38,547 bases of DNA from Blautia sp. (lineage in GTDB: Bacteria > Bacillota > Clostridia > Lachnospirales > Lachnospiraceae). The stretch spans positions 1 through 38,547 of the forward strand of contig JAMPAC010000024.1 of NCBI GenBank assembly GCA_023667395.1, given 5' to 3'. Each line of letters begins with the position of its first letter. Position 1 is the stretch's first letter. The position numbers were made by a program, and so were the translations under genes. Below are positions 1 to 8,519 of this stretch, one piece after another. The notes beneath the pieces are model-generated. The model made no database searches, was not told the origin of the DNA, and worked only from the letters and a program-made list of their open reading frames with translations.

Positions 1-64
1 ACCATAGAAGACCTTATTCTTATAAAATATTTACAGACTTTTTTTCACAGGCTCCCGAAAAATG

Positions 65-103
65 AAACTCCGATGAAATTTGGCACCGTTTTCATCGGAG
101 TTT
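65..103. terminator. Perfect 14-bp inverted repeat, probable terminator
   Basis: Arms at 65-78 and 90-103 (AAACTCCGATGAAA and its exact complement) enclose an 11-nt loop. T-rich stretches lie on both sides, so it could stop transcription in either direction, most likely for a gene left of the window. Confidence 0.6.
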
Positions 104-168
104 ACTTTTACCAACCTTTTATTTGCTTTACCTGTTTCGCCTGTTCTGGATCATGATGGTACTGCGGC

Positions 169-513
169 TTGAATGAGAGCGGGTACATTCCCCGCCCCTT
201 GTGGTGTTTGAGTGCTTGCACCGGGGAAGTTTATTCGTATTGCTTATTGGCTGTTTTGCTGCAAATAGCTAATATTATAGTGGTACAACTTATTGATCAG
301 ATCCCGCAGGTGGTTATAAAGGCTCTTTATTTTATATTGCTCTTTTTGTTTGTTACAGATGTGACAAAATCTGTACAGGCTGCATTTGATCTGCATAAGA
401 TATCTGATGACCATAAATCTATGGATAAAGCGGAAAATGAATTAAATGGCCGATGGAAACACTACGAAAATCTGAAAAAGAATGTATTAAAAGGAAGAGA
501 AGTAAAAGGTTGA
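169..513 (+). pseudogene. Truncated membrane-protein remnant (CmpB/putative ABC-transporter type IV-like C-terminus)
   Basis: An open frame (in-frame stop at 154-156, first possible start a TTG at 169) encodes about 114 residues. It has two hydrophobic stretches around residues 22-45 and 48-66, then a charged tail. The segment with IDQIP followed by a hydrophobic helix and TDVTKSV resembles, from memory, the C-terminal end of the CmpB-type putative ABC transporter membrane family (PF06541). The usual N-terminal helices are missing, there is no convincing ribosome binding site and the first residues do not look native. I read it as a decayed 3' fragment. The family assignment is tentative; it could instead be an unrelated small membrane protein. 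Confidence 0.4.
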
Positions 514-558
514 TTATGCAACATATAAAAATATCGTATGGTTCGCAAGAGAGAACAT

Positions 559-801
559 TCATTCATCATCAAAAACAGTCTCGTTCATTTCTGGAAAGTC
601 CAGCAGCATGGAGACAGTCATGTTTAAACCGATAGCAAGTTTGTGCAGGGTTTTCAGCTTGGGATTCTTTGTTTTCCCTTTCATAAGGTTTTCAACGGTC
701 GATTGTGTAATACCGGATAAGGTGGCCAGCTTATTTATGGTAATCTTTCTTTCAGCGCACAGATCTGTCAGTCGTTTTATAATAACATCCGAATAGGTCA
801 T
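559..801 (-). CDS. Small XRE/Cro-CI family transcriptional regulator
   Basis: The 80-residue protein is almost entirely one helix-turn-helix domain. Helix pair INKLATLSGITQSTVENLMKG (split across residues 21-41) has the XRE pattern, and the later NPKLKTLHKLAIGLNM is the usual fifth-helix region of the family. The start at 801 is preceded by AAAGGAG about 8 nt upstream. It stands alone, oriented away from the small plus-strand ORF at 965. Such single-domain regulators are common in accessory regions. Its target is not evident from the window, but the region between 802 and 964 could carry a self-operator. Confidence 0.85.
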   Translation of the reverse strand: MTYSDVIIKRLTDLCAERKITINKLATLSGITQSTVENLMKGKTKNPKLKTLHKLAIGLNMTVSMLLDFPEMNETVFDDE

Positions 802-964
802 ATGGGTTCTCCTTTTAATTTAATGGGGGATAATAAGAGTATATGCGATTATGAGGAAAAATATTAACGGCGCACGGTTTACATTTGCGATTAAAGTGTG
901 TTATTTTAACTATACATAGCGGATATTACTCGTATCGTATTGTGACTGTAGGGAGGAAGCGGTT

Positions 965-1135
965 ATGAAACTGAAGAAAAAGAAAGTGCATAAAATATGG
1001 TCGGATGAAAAACAATTAAAAAAAATTGCTTTTTTGCTGTACGAGAACTATAGGGTTTCAGAAAGTGAACTGGAAGAATGTAAGCAGATCATAGAAAGCT
1101 TTAAAGGGCATTCGCAGTCTGTTCCTGAGCCATAA
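965..1135 (+). CDS. 56-aa hypothetical protein
   Basis: The ATG at 965 follows a strong GGGAGG ribosome binding site at 951-956. The 56 residues begin with a lysine-rich stretch (MKLKKKKVHKIW) and continue as a probably helical, charged segment (SESELEECKQIIESF). There is no signal peptide or membrane helix. It is divergent from the XRE regulator gene, so the two could be linked in control. I do not recognise the family. The ribosome binding site and open frame support a real gene, but its small size leaves doubt. Confidence 0.5.
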   Translation: MKLKKKKVHKIWSDEKQLKKIAFLLYENYRVSESELEECKQIIESFKGHSQSVPEP

Positions 1136-1325
1136 GAGATAAATCCTGTCGGAATATGCCATGAAATTATTATAAAAAAATATAATATAAATAGAATTAT
1201 ATCAACCCCTCTGTTGGATGTCAAGATAAACTGGTAAATTATGCTTGATTATTTGCGACAATAATGGCACAATGATAACATGTGCGATGGTTAATTCAGA
1301 ATACACATATTGGGGTGGATATGAT

Positions 1326-2891
1326 ATGAGTAAAGATAAAGTAAATATATTGTGCAAAGCGGCTGTCTGCGGTTTTATACCGATCTTATGCTGTGTCCTG
1401 TACTGCGTTTTCCAGGGGCAGTCATTGACAGGCATTTATCTGCCGGATACGGCGTGCTCGGACGATATATTTTATTTTAAAATGGTAGAGGGAATGGTTC
1501 GCTTTGGTTCTCCTCTGGGGTATTTCGGATATAATGAAAGTCACGCCATGGTTTCTTCGTTTGGCGTATGGAGCCCGGTGTTGCTCATGCCCTGGGCTTT
1601 GTGGGGCAAGGTGTTCGGGTGGGGATATTTTTCCCCGATCCTGTGTAATATCTGTATGCTGTCATTGGGTTTTATTATTTTCTCTGTCCTGGCGAAGCCG
1701 ACGTGGAAGCAGGCTGGCGTCATTGCGCTCTTTTTCTTTTTTACTACTCCCTATACAAGGTATATGCTGTCCGGGATGCCGGAAACGGCGTGTTATTCCC
1801 TGATCATTATTACATATGGGGTACTATACAGTTATTTTCGTAAGGATGCCACATATAAACTGGCATTGCTCTTTTTTCTGATCACGGTTCTTTCCCTGAT
1901 GAGGCCTTATTTCATGGTTTTTCTGTTGTTGCCCGGGGTGCTGTGGGTACGCAGGTCAAAGCTTGCCGGATGCTTAGGTACATTTGTTGCAATGGTTCTT
2001 AATCTGGCGGGATATAAGCTTATGACATATTATTTTGCCGCGCCATATTTTCAGAGTTCCATGGCCACTGATTTTATTGATTCGTTCAGGAATGGGGGAT
2101 TTTTTGCAGGATGCCGGTTCCTGCTGCGCAAGATTGGCGACAGGTGGAGCATGATCAGATGGAATATGTCCTTGGGAGTGCGTGAGGGCTTTACAGACGG
2201 CCAGATTTATTTTGCATGCTGTATTGCAATGCTGCTCCTGTTCCTATGGCTGCTGGCTGATTTTATTAAGATGAAGCGGCATAGAGGAAATGATGATACG
2301 ATTCGGAATATTTTGCTGGAGTCAGGGCAGCTGCTCTGTTTTGGGATCATGATGCTTGCCATAATCGTGTTATATCAGGTATCCGAGGGCAGCAGACATA
2401 TCCTTGTGTTTCTCATAGGGTTTATCCTGGTGGGGGCAATGAGGGACGATCGTTCGCTTGAGAAAAACATTCTGACCATGGTTGTATTTGCGTATCTGTT
2501 TGTGGTAAGATACGATGGTGATTCAGGATACCAGGTTCCTTTTTCGGATGAGCAGGCAGCCCGGGAAGTGGAAAGCTGGAGTGATGCGTTTTCCTCCTGC
2601 ATCAGCCTGGATCATGCCAATGCTCCGGGCTTTGAAAATGTTGTTGCATGGGTGGTTCAGGACACGGTTGACGGTGAAGTGGGGGGAGTTCCCTGGCGGA
2701 GTTTATTCGCGCTGCCAGAGGGGACGGGAATAAGCTGTTGCCAGCCTCAATATGTGACAGAACATATAGACGGACTTAACAGCCGTTATGTCATTACAGC
2801 TCCAGGCGGGCAGATCGATCTGCTGTGTCAGGAAAGGGAAATGGAACTGTTATTCAGGGACGGAAGCATCGCACTGTACAGGACTTATTGA
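1326..2891 (+). CDS. Polytopic membrane protein, GT-C glycosyltransferase-like
   Basis: The protein (521 residues from ATG 1326) has about ten hydrophobic segments. After the first helix comes an extracytoplasmic loop with adjacent acidic residues (CSDDIFYF) and a conserved-looking stretch (GSPLGYFGYNESHA). An acidic pair in the first loop followed by many helices is typical of the GT-C fold, in which lipid-phosphate sugars are transferred outside the membrane. A soluble C-terminal part follows the last helix at about residue 420. The frame stays open upstream to 1245, but ATG 1326 has GGGGTGG 7 nt before it and starts with the positively charged MSKDK before the first helix. It is followed 41 nt later by another large membrane protein. 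Substrate is unknown; the GT-C reading is an inference from topology. Confidence 0.6.
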   Translation: MSKDKVNILCKAAVCGFIPILCCVLYCVFQGQSLTGIYLPDTACSDDIFYFKMVEGMVRFGSPLGYFGYNESHAMVSSFGVWSPVLLMPWALWGKVFGWGYFSPILCNICMLSLGFIIFSVLAKPTWKQAGVIALFFFFTTPYTRYMLSGMPETACYSLIIITYGVLYSYFRKDATYKLALLFFLITVLSLMRPYFMVFLLLPGVLWVRRSKLAGCLGTFVAMVLNLAGYKLMTYYFAAPYFQSSMATDFIDSFRNGGFFAGCRFLLRKIGDRWSMIRWNMSLGVREGFTDGQIYFACCIAMLLLFLWLLADFIKMKRHRGNDDTIRNILLESGQLLCFGIMMLAIIVLYQVSEGSRHILVFLIGFILVGAMRDDRSLEKNILTMVVFAYLFVVRYDGDSGYQVPFSDEQAAREVESWSDAFSSCISLDHANAPGFENVVAWVVQDTVDGEVGGVPWRSLFALPEGTGISCCQPQYVTEHIDGLNSRYVITAPGGQIDLLCQEREMELLFRDGSIALYRTY

Positions 2892-2932
2892 GAAAGGCAG
2901 AATACACATAATATGGAGGACAGATTCCGTAA

Positions 2933-4372
2933 ATGAAAAATGGCATTAAGAAGCGCATGAAAGAGATATCAGGGTTTTTGTTTATTGATCATCCGTTCGC
3001 GGGTCCGTTCCTGGTACTGATATGCTGTGGACTGCCCTGGTGGTTCGCTTTCTGGCCGGGAACCCTACAGCATGATTCCTGTGGCCAGTTGCTCCAGTAT
3101 CTTGGCGTGGGAAAAATGACGGGGCATCATCCGGTTCCGGTTACGCTCCTCATGGGGATATTCCTGGATGTGGGACGGGCGCTGTTTGATTCGGATAATG
3201 CAGGTATTTTTATCTATACGTTCCTGCAGTTTGTGATACAATGTGCGGTGATCTCTTATGGATTCTGCGTGTTTGAACGGCTCCGTCTGCCGCTCTGGTT
3301 CCGCTGGGTTTCACTGGCCTTTTACGGATTGTTTCCCCTGCTGCCGAATTGGGGGATCAGTTACGTGAAAGATTCGGGGTATTATATATGTTTTCTTCTG
3401 CTTATAATCTCCATGCTGGACGTTTTTGATATGGAGGAGGGGCAGGCTGCCATGTGGAAGCGGGCGCTGTGGATTGCCGCGCTTGCAGGGCTTTGCGCGT
3501 TTCGGAATGATGGCAGGTATGTGGCAGTGACAGCCGCAATTGTTACTGCGTTGTTCCGGCGGAAATATTTGAAAACCTGTCTGGCCGGAATTGGGGGCGT
3601 CTTCCTGTTTTTATTCCTGGTTGAGGGAGTATACATGCCCCTGCAGCATATACCTTCCGGATCGGTGCGGGAGGCAATGTCCGTACCGCTTTTGCAGACT
3701 GCCGGTTACCTGAAAGAATATCCGGATGAGGTCACGGCTGAAGAACGCGATGCGATACTGGGCGTTTTCGAGGTGAATGAATTAAGTGAAATATCCGACC
3801 GGTATAACAGTGTCATATCAGATGAACTGAAAGACCTGTTTCTGGAATATCCTGACAGGGGGCAGCTTGCGACTTACTTAAAGGTATGGCTGGCACAGCT
3901 GATGAAGCATCCGGGCACTTACCTGCGCGTATATTGGGAACACTGCAGCGGATATTTTAATCCGCTGGAGAAGTGTTATATAGATGTCATTGGCTGGTAT
4001 ACGATCGTGGATGGACAGAGTCGGAGCGACGAATATCTGGATATTCATTTTATTGCCGACAGACAACGAATGCGGGAGGGACTGGAAAACTGGTCCTATT
4101 GCCTGTATGATTTCCCGCTGACGGGATGGCTGTACCATACCGGGGTTTACACATGGATCCTGCTGGGCTGCATGCTGTTCCTGATTATGAAAAAAAGAAA
4201 GAGGGATCTGTTTCTCTTTTTCTCGGGTGTCATTGTACTGTTGGTGTGTACGGCTTCACCGTTAAATGCCAGCATCAGGTATTACCTGCCGGTAATGGCG
4301 GCGGCGCCTGTGTTTATTGGTTATTGTATGAAAAACAGTGGCAGGGAGATCCCGGCAAAGGAGCAGGCATGA
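2933..4372 (+). CDS. DUF6020-like polytopic membrane protein
   Basis: The 479-residue protein has about ten hydrophobic segments. The first external loop contains WPGTLQHDSCGQL followed by GHHPVP. Asp and His clusters like these, together with the later ISYVKD, resemble what I remember of DUF6020 membrane proteins of Firmicutes and Actinobacteria, which have a GT-C-like layout. A soluble region lies at about residues 235-365 between helices. The gene follows the 521-aa membrane protein after 41 nt and overlaps the next gene in an ATGA junction (4369-4372), so the three are probably co-transcribed. A role in surface glycan or polymer assembly is inferred from topology and neighbours only. Confidence 0.6.
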   Translation: MKNGIKKRMKEISGFLFIDHPFAGPFLVLICCGLPWWFAFWPGTLQHDSCGQLLQYLGVGKMTGHHPVPVTLLMGIFLDVGRALFDSDNAGIFIYTFLQFVIQCAVISYGFCVFERLRLPLWFRWVSLAFYGLFPLLPNWGISYVKDSGYYICFLLLIISMLDVFDMEEGQAAMWKRALWIAALAGLCAFRNDGRYVAVTAAIVTALFRRKYLKTCLAGIGGVFLFLFLVEGVYMPLQHIPSGSVREAMSVPLLQTAGYLKEYPDEVTAEERDAILGVFEVNELSEISDRYNSVISDELKDLFLEYPDRGQLATYLKVWLAQLMKHPGTYLRVYWEHCSGYFNPLEKCYIDVIGWYTIVDGQSRSDEYLDIHFIADRQRMREGLENWSYCLYDFPLTGWLYHTGVYTWILLGCMLFLIMKKRKRDLFLFFSGVIVLLVCTASPLNASIRYYLPVMAAAPVFIGYCMKNSGREIPAKEQA

Positions 4373-5193
4373 GCAGAACATTATATGTGACCGACCTGGA
4401 TGGAACTTTATTAAATAAGCAGAGCAGGATCGATCCGAAAAGCATCGGAGTGATCAATGGACTGGTAAAAAGGGGGTTGTTGTTTACCTATGCGACCGCA
4501 AGGTCGATAGTCTCCGCAACAGTGGCGACGCAGGGATTGTCAATGGATATGCCGGTCATCACGCACAATGGGACTTTTATCATCAACCCTTCCACGGGAG
4601 AAATCCTGTCCAGGGAAAGTTTTGCCCCGGAAGAAACGGATCGGGTGGTGGAAGTACTGGAGAAATTCGGGGTCAGCGCGTTGGTCTACGCATATGTGGA
4701 GGGCGTGGAGAGAGTATCCTGGCTTGTGGAAAGGGAAAATGACGATGTCAGGCGTTATCTGGGCAGACGCAAAGGGGATAGGCGGCTCCGTCCGGTTTCC
4801 ACGCGGGAAGCATTATATCAGGGGGATATGTTCTACTATAACTGTGTGGGCGGAAAGAAAGAACTGCAGCCAGTGTATGAGATATTTGCTGGGGATGGGA
4901 GATTCCGCTGCACCATGCAGCAGGAGTTGTACAGCCCGGAGTATTTCTGCGAGATCATGCCTGCCAGGGCTACCAAGGCGGAAGCCGCCCGGAAACTGAA
5001 AAAGCTGTTGGATTGCGACAGGATGATATCCTTTGGAGATGAAATCAATGACATTCCAATGTTTGGGATCTCCGATGAATGTTATGCCGTGGAAAATGCG
5101 GTGGATGAGTTAAAAGCCGTTGCCACGGGGGTGATAGGAAGCAATGAGGATGGCGGGGTGGCGGGGTGGCTGGAGCGGAATGCGCGGATATAA
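4369..5193 (+). CDS. HAD superfamily hydrolase, Cof type
   Basis: This is a 274-residue Cof-type haloacid dehalogenase phosphatase. Motif I is YVTDLDGTLLN near the N-terminus (nucleophile Asp in DLDGT). A Thr (TYATAR) occupies motif II, and motif III/IV residues appear as the Lys in ATKAEAARKL and the acidic FGDEINDIPMF. Members remove phosphate from sugar phosphates, flavin precursors and similar small molecules in the cytoplasm. The start overlaps the stop of the preceding membrane protein (ATGA) with AAAGGAG just upstream; a longer in-frame extension to 4126 lies inside the previous gene and is rejected. The family is secure, the substrate is not. Confidence 0.9.
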   Translation: MSRTLYVTDLDGTLLNKQSRIDPKSIGVINGLVKRGLLFTYATARSIVSATVATQGLSMDMPVITHNGTFIINPSTGEILSRESFAPEETDRVVEVLEKFGVSALVYAYVEGVERVSWLVERENDDVRRYLGRRKGDRRLRPVSTREALYQGDMFYYNCVGGKKELQPVYEIFAGDGRFRCTMQQELYSPEYFCEIMPARATKAEAARKLKKLLDCDRMISFGDEINDIPMFGISDECYAVENAVDELKAVATGVIGSNEDGGVAGWLERNARI

Positions 5194-5198
5194 AATAA

Positions 5199-5240
5199 AG
5201 GCAGGAAATTCGTACAGATACGATTTCCCGCCTTTTCTTT
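5199..5240. terminator. Bidirectional intrinsic terminator
   Basis: GGCAGGAAATTCGTA pairs with TACGATTTCCCGCC across a short loop, with one mismatch and one bulge, followed by TTTTCTTTT on the plus strand. It sits between the convergent HAD gene and the lipoprotein gene. Confidence 0.8.
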
Positions 5241-5255
5241 TCAATTGGACAATAT

Positions 5256-6014
5256 TTACTGTGCCGCAGTCACGGAAGTGATATGGGGATTTACGCCCTC
5301 ATACCAGTACAGGAAGCCTTCCATATCGATCACATCACCCACTTGCAGGTTCTTGACTGCCGCGTATACATCGGTGGTATTGTCGCAGAGATAGGACTCT
5401 ACCGTGAATGTATATGTATTGCCGTTCAGGGAAACATTGAAATACAGGTCGTCGCCGTCCTCACCGGAGCCGTCCCATTTATACAGGTAAGCAGCGCCGC
5501 TTTCGTTTGCGGGTTCCACGGTCATGCCCTTGAAAGAAACATACTCATTCTGATGGGAGATCAGGTCGTCGGTGCCCAACAGTGCGGTAACGTCTGCAGC
5601 CGCTGCAATATAGGTAGCGCCGTCTGCGAATTCAAAGGTTGCATCCATAATCTCCACTTCACCGGACCATTCGCCCTTGAATCCGGTTACTTTAATCTTG
5701 GTTCCGGGGGTCAGTTTGTCATAGTCCGCCTGGGAGCAGGCCATATCATACAGGAAATAAGCGCCGTCCTTGTCCTGTGCATAAACGGTAGCTTTGTCCT
5801 CCCACCAGGACTGCTTCGCCTGTACATAAGCCTCGATGACAACCTCGCTGTCCAGCGGCGCCGCCACATACTCGTCATAGGTCATGACGCCTTCGGATTT
5901 TACATCGGGAACATCGTTTGCGCTGCCTGCGTTATCACTGTCAGCGTTGCTGCCGCAGCCCGTAAATGCAAAAACAAGCGCAAGAGCCAGAATTAAAACA
6001 ATAGATTTTTTCAT
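5256..6014 (-). CDS. Secreted lipoprotein with OB-fold-like repeats
   Basis: The 252-residue protein begins MKKSIVLILA, with a hydrophobic signal ending in the lipobox AFTGC (lipidated Cys20). After a short low-complexity linker come two beta-rich stretches of similar pattern. The first runs from MTYDEYVAAP to the segment with GTKIKVTGFKGEWSGEVEI. The second runs from ISHQNEYVSFKGM to VGDVIDMEGFLYWYEGVNP. Both look like OB-fold modules (strand, variable loop, GDxIxxxG-type turn). The start chosen at 6014 has AGGAGGA 4 nt upstream; the frame continues upstream to 6074 but only the internal Met gives a proper signal peptide. It has its own promoter (6079-6106). Ligand is unknown. Confidence 0.75.
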   Translation of the reverse strand: MKKSIVLILALALVFAFTGCGSNADSDNAGSANDVPDVKSEGVMTYDEYVAAPLDSEVVIEAYVQAKQSWWEDKATVYAQDKDGAYFLYDMACSQADYDKLTPGTKIKVTGFKGEWSGEVEIMDATFEFADGATYIAAAADVTALLGTDDLISHQNEYVSFKGMTVEPANESGAAYLYKWDGSGEDGDDLYFNVSLNGNTYTFTVESYLCDNTTDVYAAVKNLQVGDVIDMEGFLYWYEGVNPHITSVTAAQ

Positions 6015-6078
6015 AAGTCCTCCTGTTTTCTCCTCATTTCTGAAAAATGATGATAGAGCGGTTAATAGAAACAATGTT

Positions 6079-6106
6079 ATTATACCTTATATTTTATAGA
6101 AATCAA
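6079..6106 (-). promoter_or_regulatory. Sigma-A-type promoter of the lipoprotein gene
   Basis: Reading the minus strand, TTGATT (6106-6101) is followed by a 16-nt spacer and a perfect TATAAT (6084-6079). The predicted start of the RNA is near 6072, about 55 nt before the start codon. Confidence 0.75.
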
Positions 6107-6192
6107 GTGTTTTATAAATTCGGGAGATATAAATTCATAATAGTTCGGCTATGATGGTGTCTGGCGGTTTGTTGGTTTGCAGGTAAAGGGAC

Positions 6193-6347
6193 GGAGCAGG
6201 GGCAGCAGGAGTATTTTCTGTGACGGCTCGATAGACGTTCCGAGAAGCCTCAATGCGCAGCAATGCTCGCCAGCCGGCTCGCCTTGCCAGAGTCTCCTCT
6301 CCACATCTCGCTCACGCCACAGAAAATACTCCTGCTGCCCCTGCTCC
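6193..6347. repeat. 30-bp perfect inverted repeat with 95-nt loop
   Basis: The left arm (6193-6222, starting GGAGCAGGGGCAGCAGGAGT) is the exact reverse complement of 6318-6347. The loop is GC-rich and contains the palindrome AGCCGGCT. It is the first arm-pair inside the larger fold 6155-6799. Confidence 0.9.
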
Positions 6348-6370
6348 TGTATATTGCAAGTTATCAAAGA

Positions 6371-6490
6371 ATATACTGCAAATTTACAACTTAAACATAG
6401 AATCTTTTCTTTAGAGAATTTTCAGGAATGGATCAACATGACCTGCAGTATATAGGATTCTTCTACCTTGATTCTTATATACTGTAGATT
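6371..6490. repeat. Degenerate TATAYTGYA repeats in the AT-rich centre of the fold
   Basis: ATATACTGCAAATTTACAA near 6370 is echoed by TATATACTGTAGATTGTGAA near 6476 and by TATATTGCAAGTTATCAAA near 6350. CTGCAGTATATAG near 6441 is an inverted copy. These lie between the two long hairpins and could pair with each other. Their significance is unknown. Confidence 0.4.
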
Positions 6491-6836
6491 GTGAAAAAGC
6501 GTCATATGGCTGCCTGAACAATTTGTTCCTAATATGGTCTATTGAAAACGACCTGTATTTCTTTCAAAAAATCTGCGGATATCAGGCGGTGGCGTGTAGT
6601 CCTGTTCTGAGCGGACTTTGGGGGACGCACTTAGCGGGGATGAAATCCACTGCCTACGGAGACTTGAACGCGAACGCCCTATTCGCGTGCTAGTCGCAGT
6701 TGGCAGTTAGTTCAGCGCCGCGTTGTCCCGTCCGCACAGAACAGGACTGCATGCCACCGCCGTCCCATCAGCCATAAACCGACAAGCCGCCAGACACCAC
6801 CGGGGCGGAACTTCTACGATAAACTGCCAATCAAGG

Positions 6837-8456
6837 TTAAGCAGTCTGCTTTTTCTTCTTTCGCATCTCAATTCCCACATACAAAATAATACATACCCAT
6901 GTGACGCCAAGCGCTGCCAGCAGGAGCACGGATGTGAGGGGAAGCTTCCCAAGTTCCTGCTTTCCCGCAGTGGCCTGACTGGCCTGGCTCAGGCGGTACA
7001 GGGAGGTAACGTCGTCAAAAAGCTTTTCCATATAGGCGTCATCCACCGTTTCCTTCCGCCGGATGGACTTTGTCACGTTCTCGATCATCTGTCCGGCGGC
7101 GTCCCTGAGGGAGGCGGAGCCGTTGAAAACGGGGGTCACAAAAGTATTTTCCACATGATCAAGGAGCAGCTGGGAAGCCTTAATCTTCACATCATAATAG
7201 GTATTGTTGTCCTCGCCGCTGCGGGACAGGTAATCCTGATATTCCGCGGAATCCTGCGCCATGGAAGTGACGGGCACATACCCTTCCGTCTCCGCGTAGG
7301 CGATCTGTACCTCATTGGTCAGCAGATACTGGGCAAAGAGCCAGGAAGCCAGCACCTCCTGGGGATCCGCTTTGTTAAAGATGCACACGGAGGGCCCCTG
7401 GGAGATCATCCGGGGATTTTCCGGGTCAAACTGAGGGATTGCCATGACTTCCGTCTCAAACTCCACCAACGCCTCCTCGCTGATATCGGAGAGGGGCGCG
7501 TCCGTCCCCATCCAGGTAGCGCCTGCGGTGGAGTCGATGGCAAAGATGCACTGCCCCGCATTCAGGAAGTTGGCGGGATAGCTGGATATCTTAAAGGTGG
7601 AAAAAGCGCCCTTTTGCACATGCTCCGCAATGGTATACAGCAGTTCCTCCGTGGTGTCGTTGAAAATTTGGATTTCCCCGTCCTCCGTGGAATAACCGGC
7701 GTCCCGCTGCTTCAGCATCTGGATCATCATGTTGTCCGTGGATTTGTAGATAAAGGGAATCATGACTTTCTGGCCGTTGACCAGGTAGTTGCCCTCGTCA
7801 TCCTGGGCTGTGGCCGCGTCCGCAACCTCCCAGACGAAATCCCAGGTCAGGGTTTCCGGCAGGGTATACCCCAACGCTTCCACATAGGTCTTGTTGATGT
7901 AGCAGGCCTCTGTGGAGCGCATGTAGGGGATGGCATAGTAGTGACCGCCGAAAGCGCATTCTTCCAGGAACTGCGGGATGATCTGGTCTCTGGAGGGGGC
8001 GTCAAAGCGCACCTCGCTGCCCCCCGGACCGTATTTCCCGTTTTCAAATAATTCATCCAGCGGAACCACGATATTGTTCCCGGTCAGATAAGTGGCGATG
8101 TGGTCGGGGTAGGTGATGCAGACGTTGGGGGTGGTATTGGTGGCAATATTGGTGATCACGTCATTGTAGATCTTGCTGTAATCCGTGTACAGGCGCAGGT
8201 TTACTGTGATATTGGGGTAAAGCTCCTGAAAATCAGCGATCGCCTGCCTGTAGATATCGGTCTGGGTCTTGTTGGTATCGTTTTTTGCCCAGAAAGTGAT
8301 CTCATAATTGCGGGAAGCGTCAAATTCCTCAGGAACCGCAAAGTCCGCCATGCCTTTGGAGCCGTGGCAGCCTGTGAGCGTCAACGCGCCCAGCAGGAAA
8401 GCGCCCAGGCAGACTGCTGTGGAACGGAATTGTTTTTTGAATCTCAGATTGATCAT
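6837..8456 (-). CDS. Extracellular sugar-binding protein, family 1, with an extra C-terminal membrane anchor
   Basis: This 539-residue protein is the binding component of the ABC importer encoded upstream. The signal peptide ends in LTLTGC (lipid Cys30). A family 1 (UgpB/MalE-like) fold follows, recognisable from NYEITFWAKNDTN, the helix IADFQELYPNITVNL and a later IPYMRSTEACYINKTY. Unusually, it does not end with the binding domain. Residues about 505-530 form a hydrophobic helix followed by RKKKKQ, so both ends should be held at the membrane. It is the last gene of the minus-strand operon, 63 nt after the MalG-like permease gene. Sugar or glycerol-phosphate specificity cannot be read from sequence. 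Confidence 0.88.
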   Translation of the reverse strand: MINLRFKKQFRSTAVCLGAFLLGALTLTGCHGSKGMADFAVPEEFDASRNYEITFWAKNDTNKTQTDIYRQAIADFQELYPNITVNLRLYTDYSKIYNDVITNIATNTTPNVCITYPDHIATYLTGNNIVVPLDELFENGKYGPGGSEVRFDAPSRDQIIPQFLEECAFGGHYYAIPYMRSTEACYINKTYVEALGYTLPETLTWDFVWEVADAATAQDDEGNYLVNGQKVMIPFIYKSTDNMMIQMLKQRDAGYSTEDGEIQIFNDTTEELLYTIAEHVQKGAFSTFKISSYPANFLNAGQCIFAIDSTAGATWMGTDAPLSDISEEALVEFETEVMAIPQFDPENPRMISQGPSVCIFNKADPQEVLASWLFAQYLLTNEVQIAYAETEGYVPVTSMAQDSAEYQDYLSRSGEDNNTYYDVKIKASQLLLDHVENTFVTPVFNGSASLRDAAGQMIENVTKSIRRKETVDDAYMEKLFDDVTSLYRLSQASQATAGKQELGKLPLTSVLLLAALGVTWVCIILYVGIEMRKKKKQTA

Positions 8457-8519
8457 TCATCCATCCTTTCAGCCGCATAAGCGGCATTTGCATGCTACGG
8501 CGTTCAGGTCCGCCATTCC

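Larger units (their letters stand above)
6155..6799 (+). ncRNA. Candidate large structured RNA or foldback element (about 650 nt)
   Basis: This 645-nt stretch between two minus-strand genes has no credible gene but is closed by an outer inverted repeat (6155-6179 with 6775-6799). Inside are two long hairpins: a perfect 30-bp stem (6193-6222 with 6318-6347) and a 32-bp stem with one mismatch (6585-6616 with 6730-6761). The second hairpin continues inward through GGGAC/GTCCC (6622-6626 with 6725-6729), ACTGCC/GGCAGT (6649-6654 with 6702-6707) and ACGCGAA/TTCGCGT (6668-6674 with 6682-6688). The non-Watson-Crick pairs within the outer stem and second hairpin, apart from one A-A, are G-T on the plus strand, as expected for plus-strand RNA, but only about five positions inform this. 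No clear promoter was found upstream. A DNA foldback or MITE-like element is the main alternative. Confidence 0.55.

Noticed and set aside
6149-6455. Two overlapping frames on opposite strands in the foldback region
   Set aside because: Both arise from the inverted repeat itself, lack ribosome binding sites and encode low-complexity arm translations.
6723-8051. 442-aa plus-strand frame over the sugar-binding protein gene
   Set aside because: Antisense shadow; the minus-strand frame has signal peptide, lipobox and binding-protein motifs.
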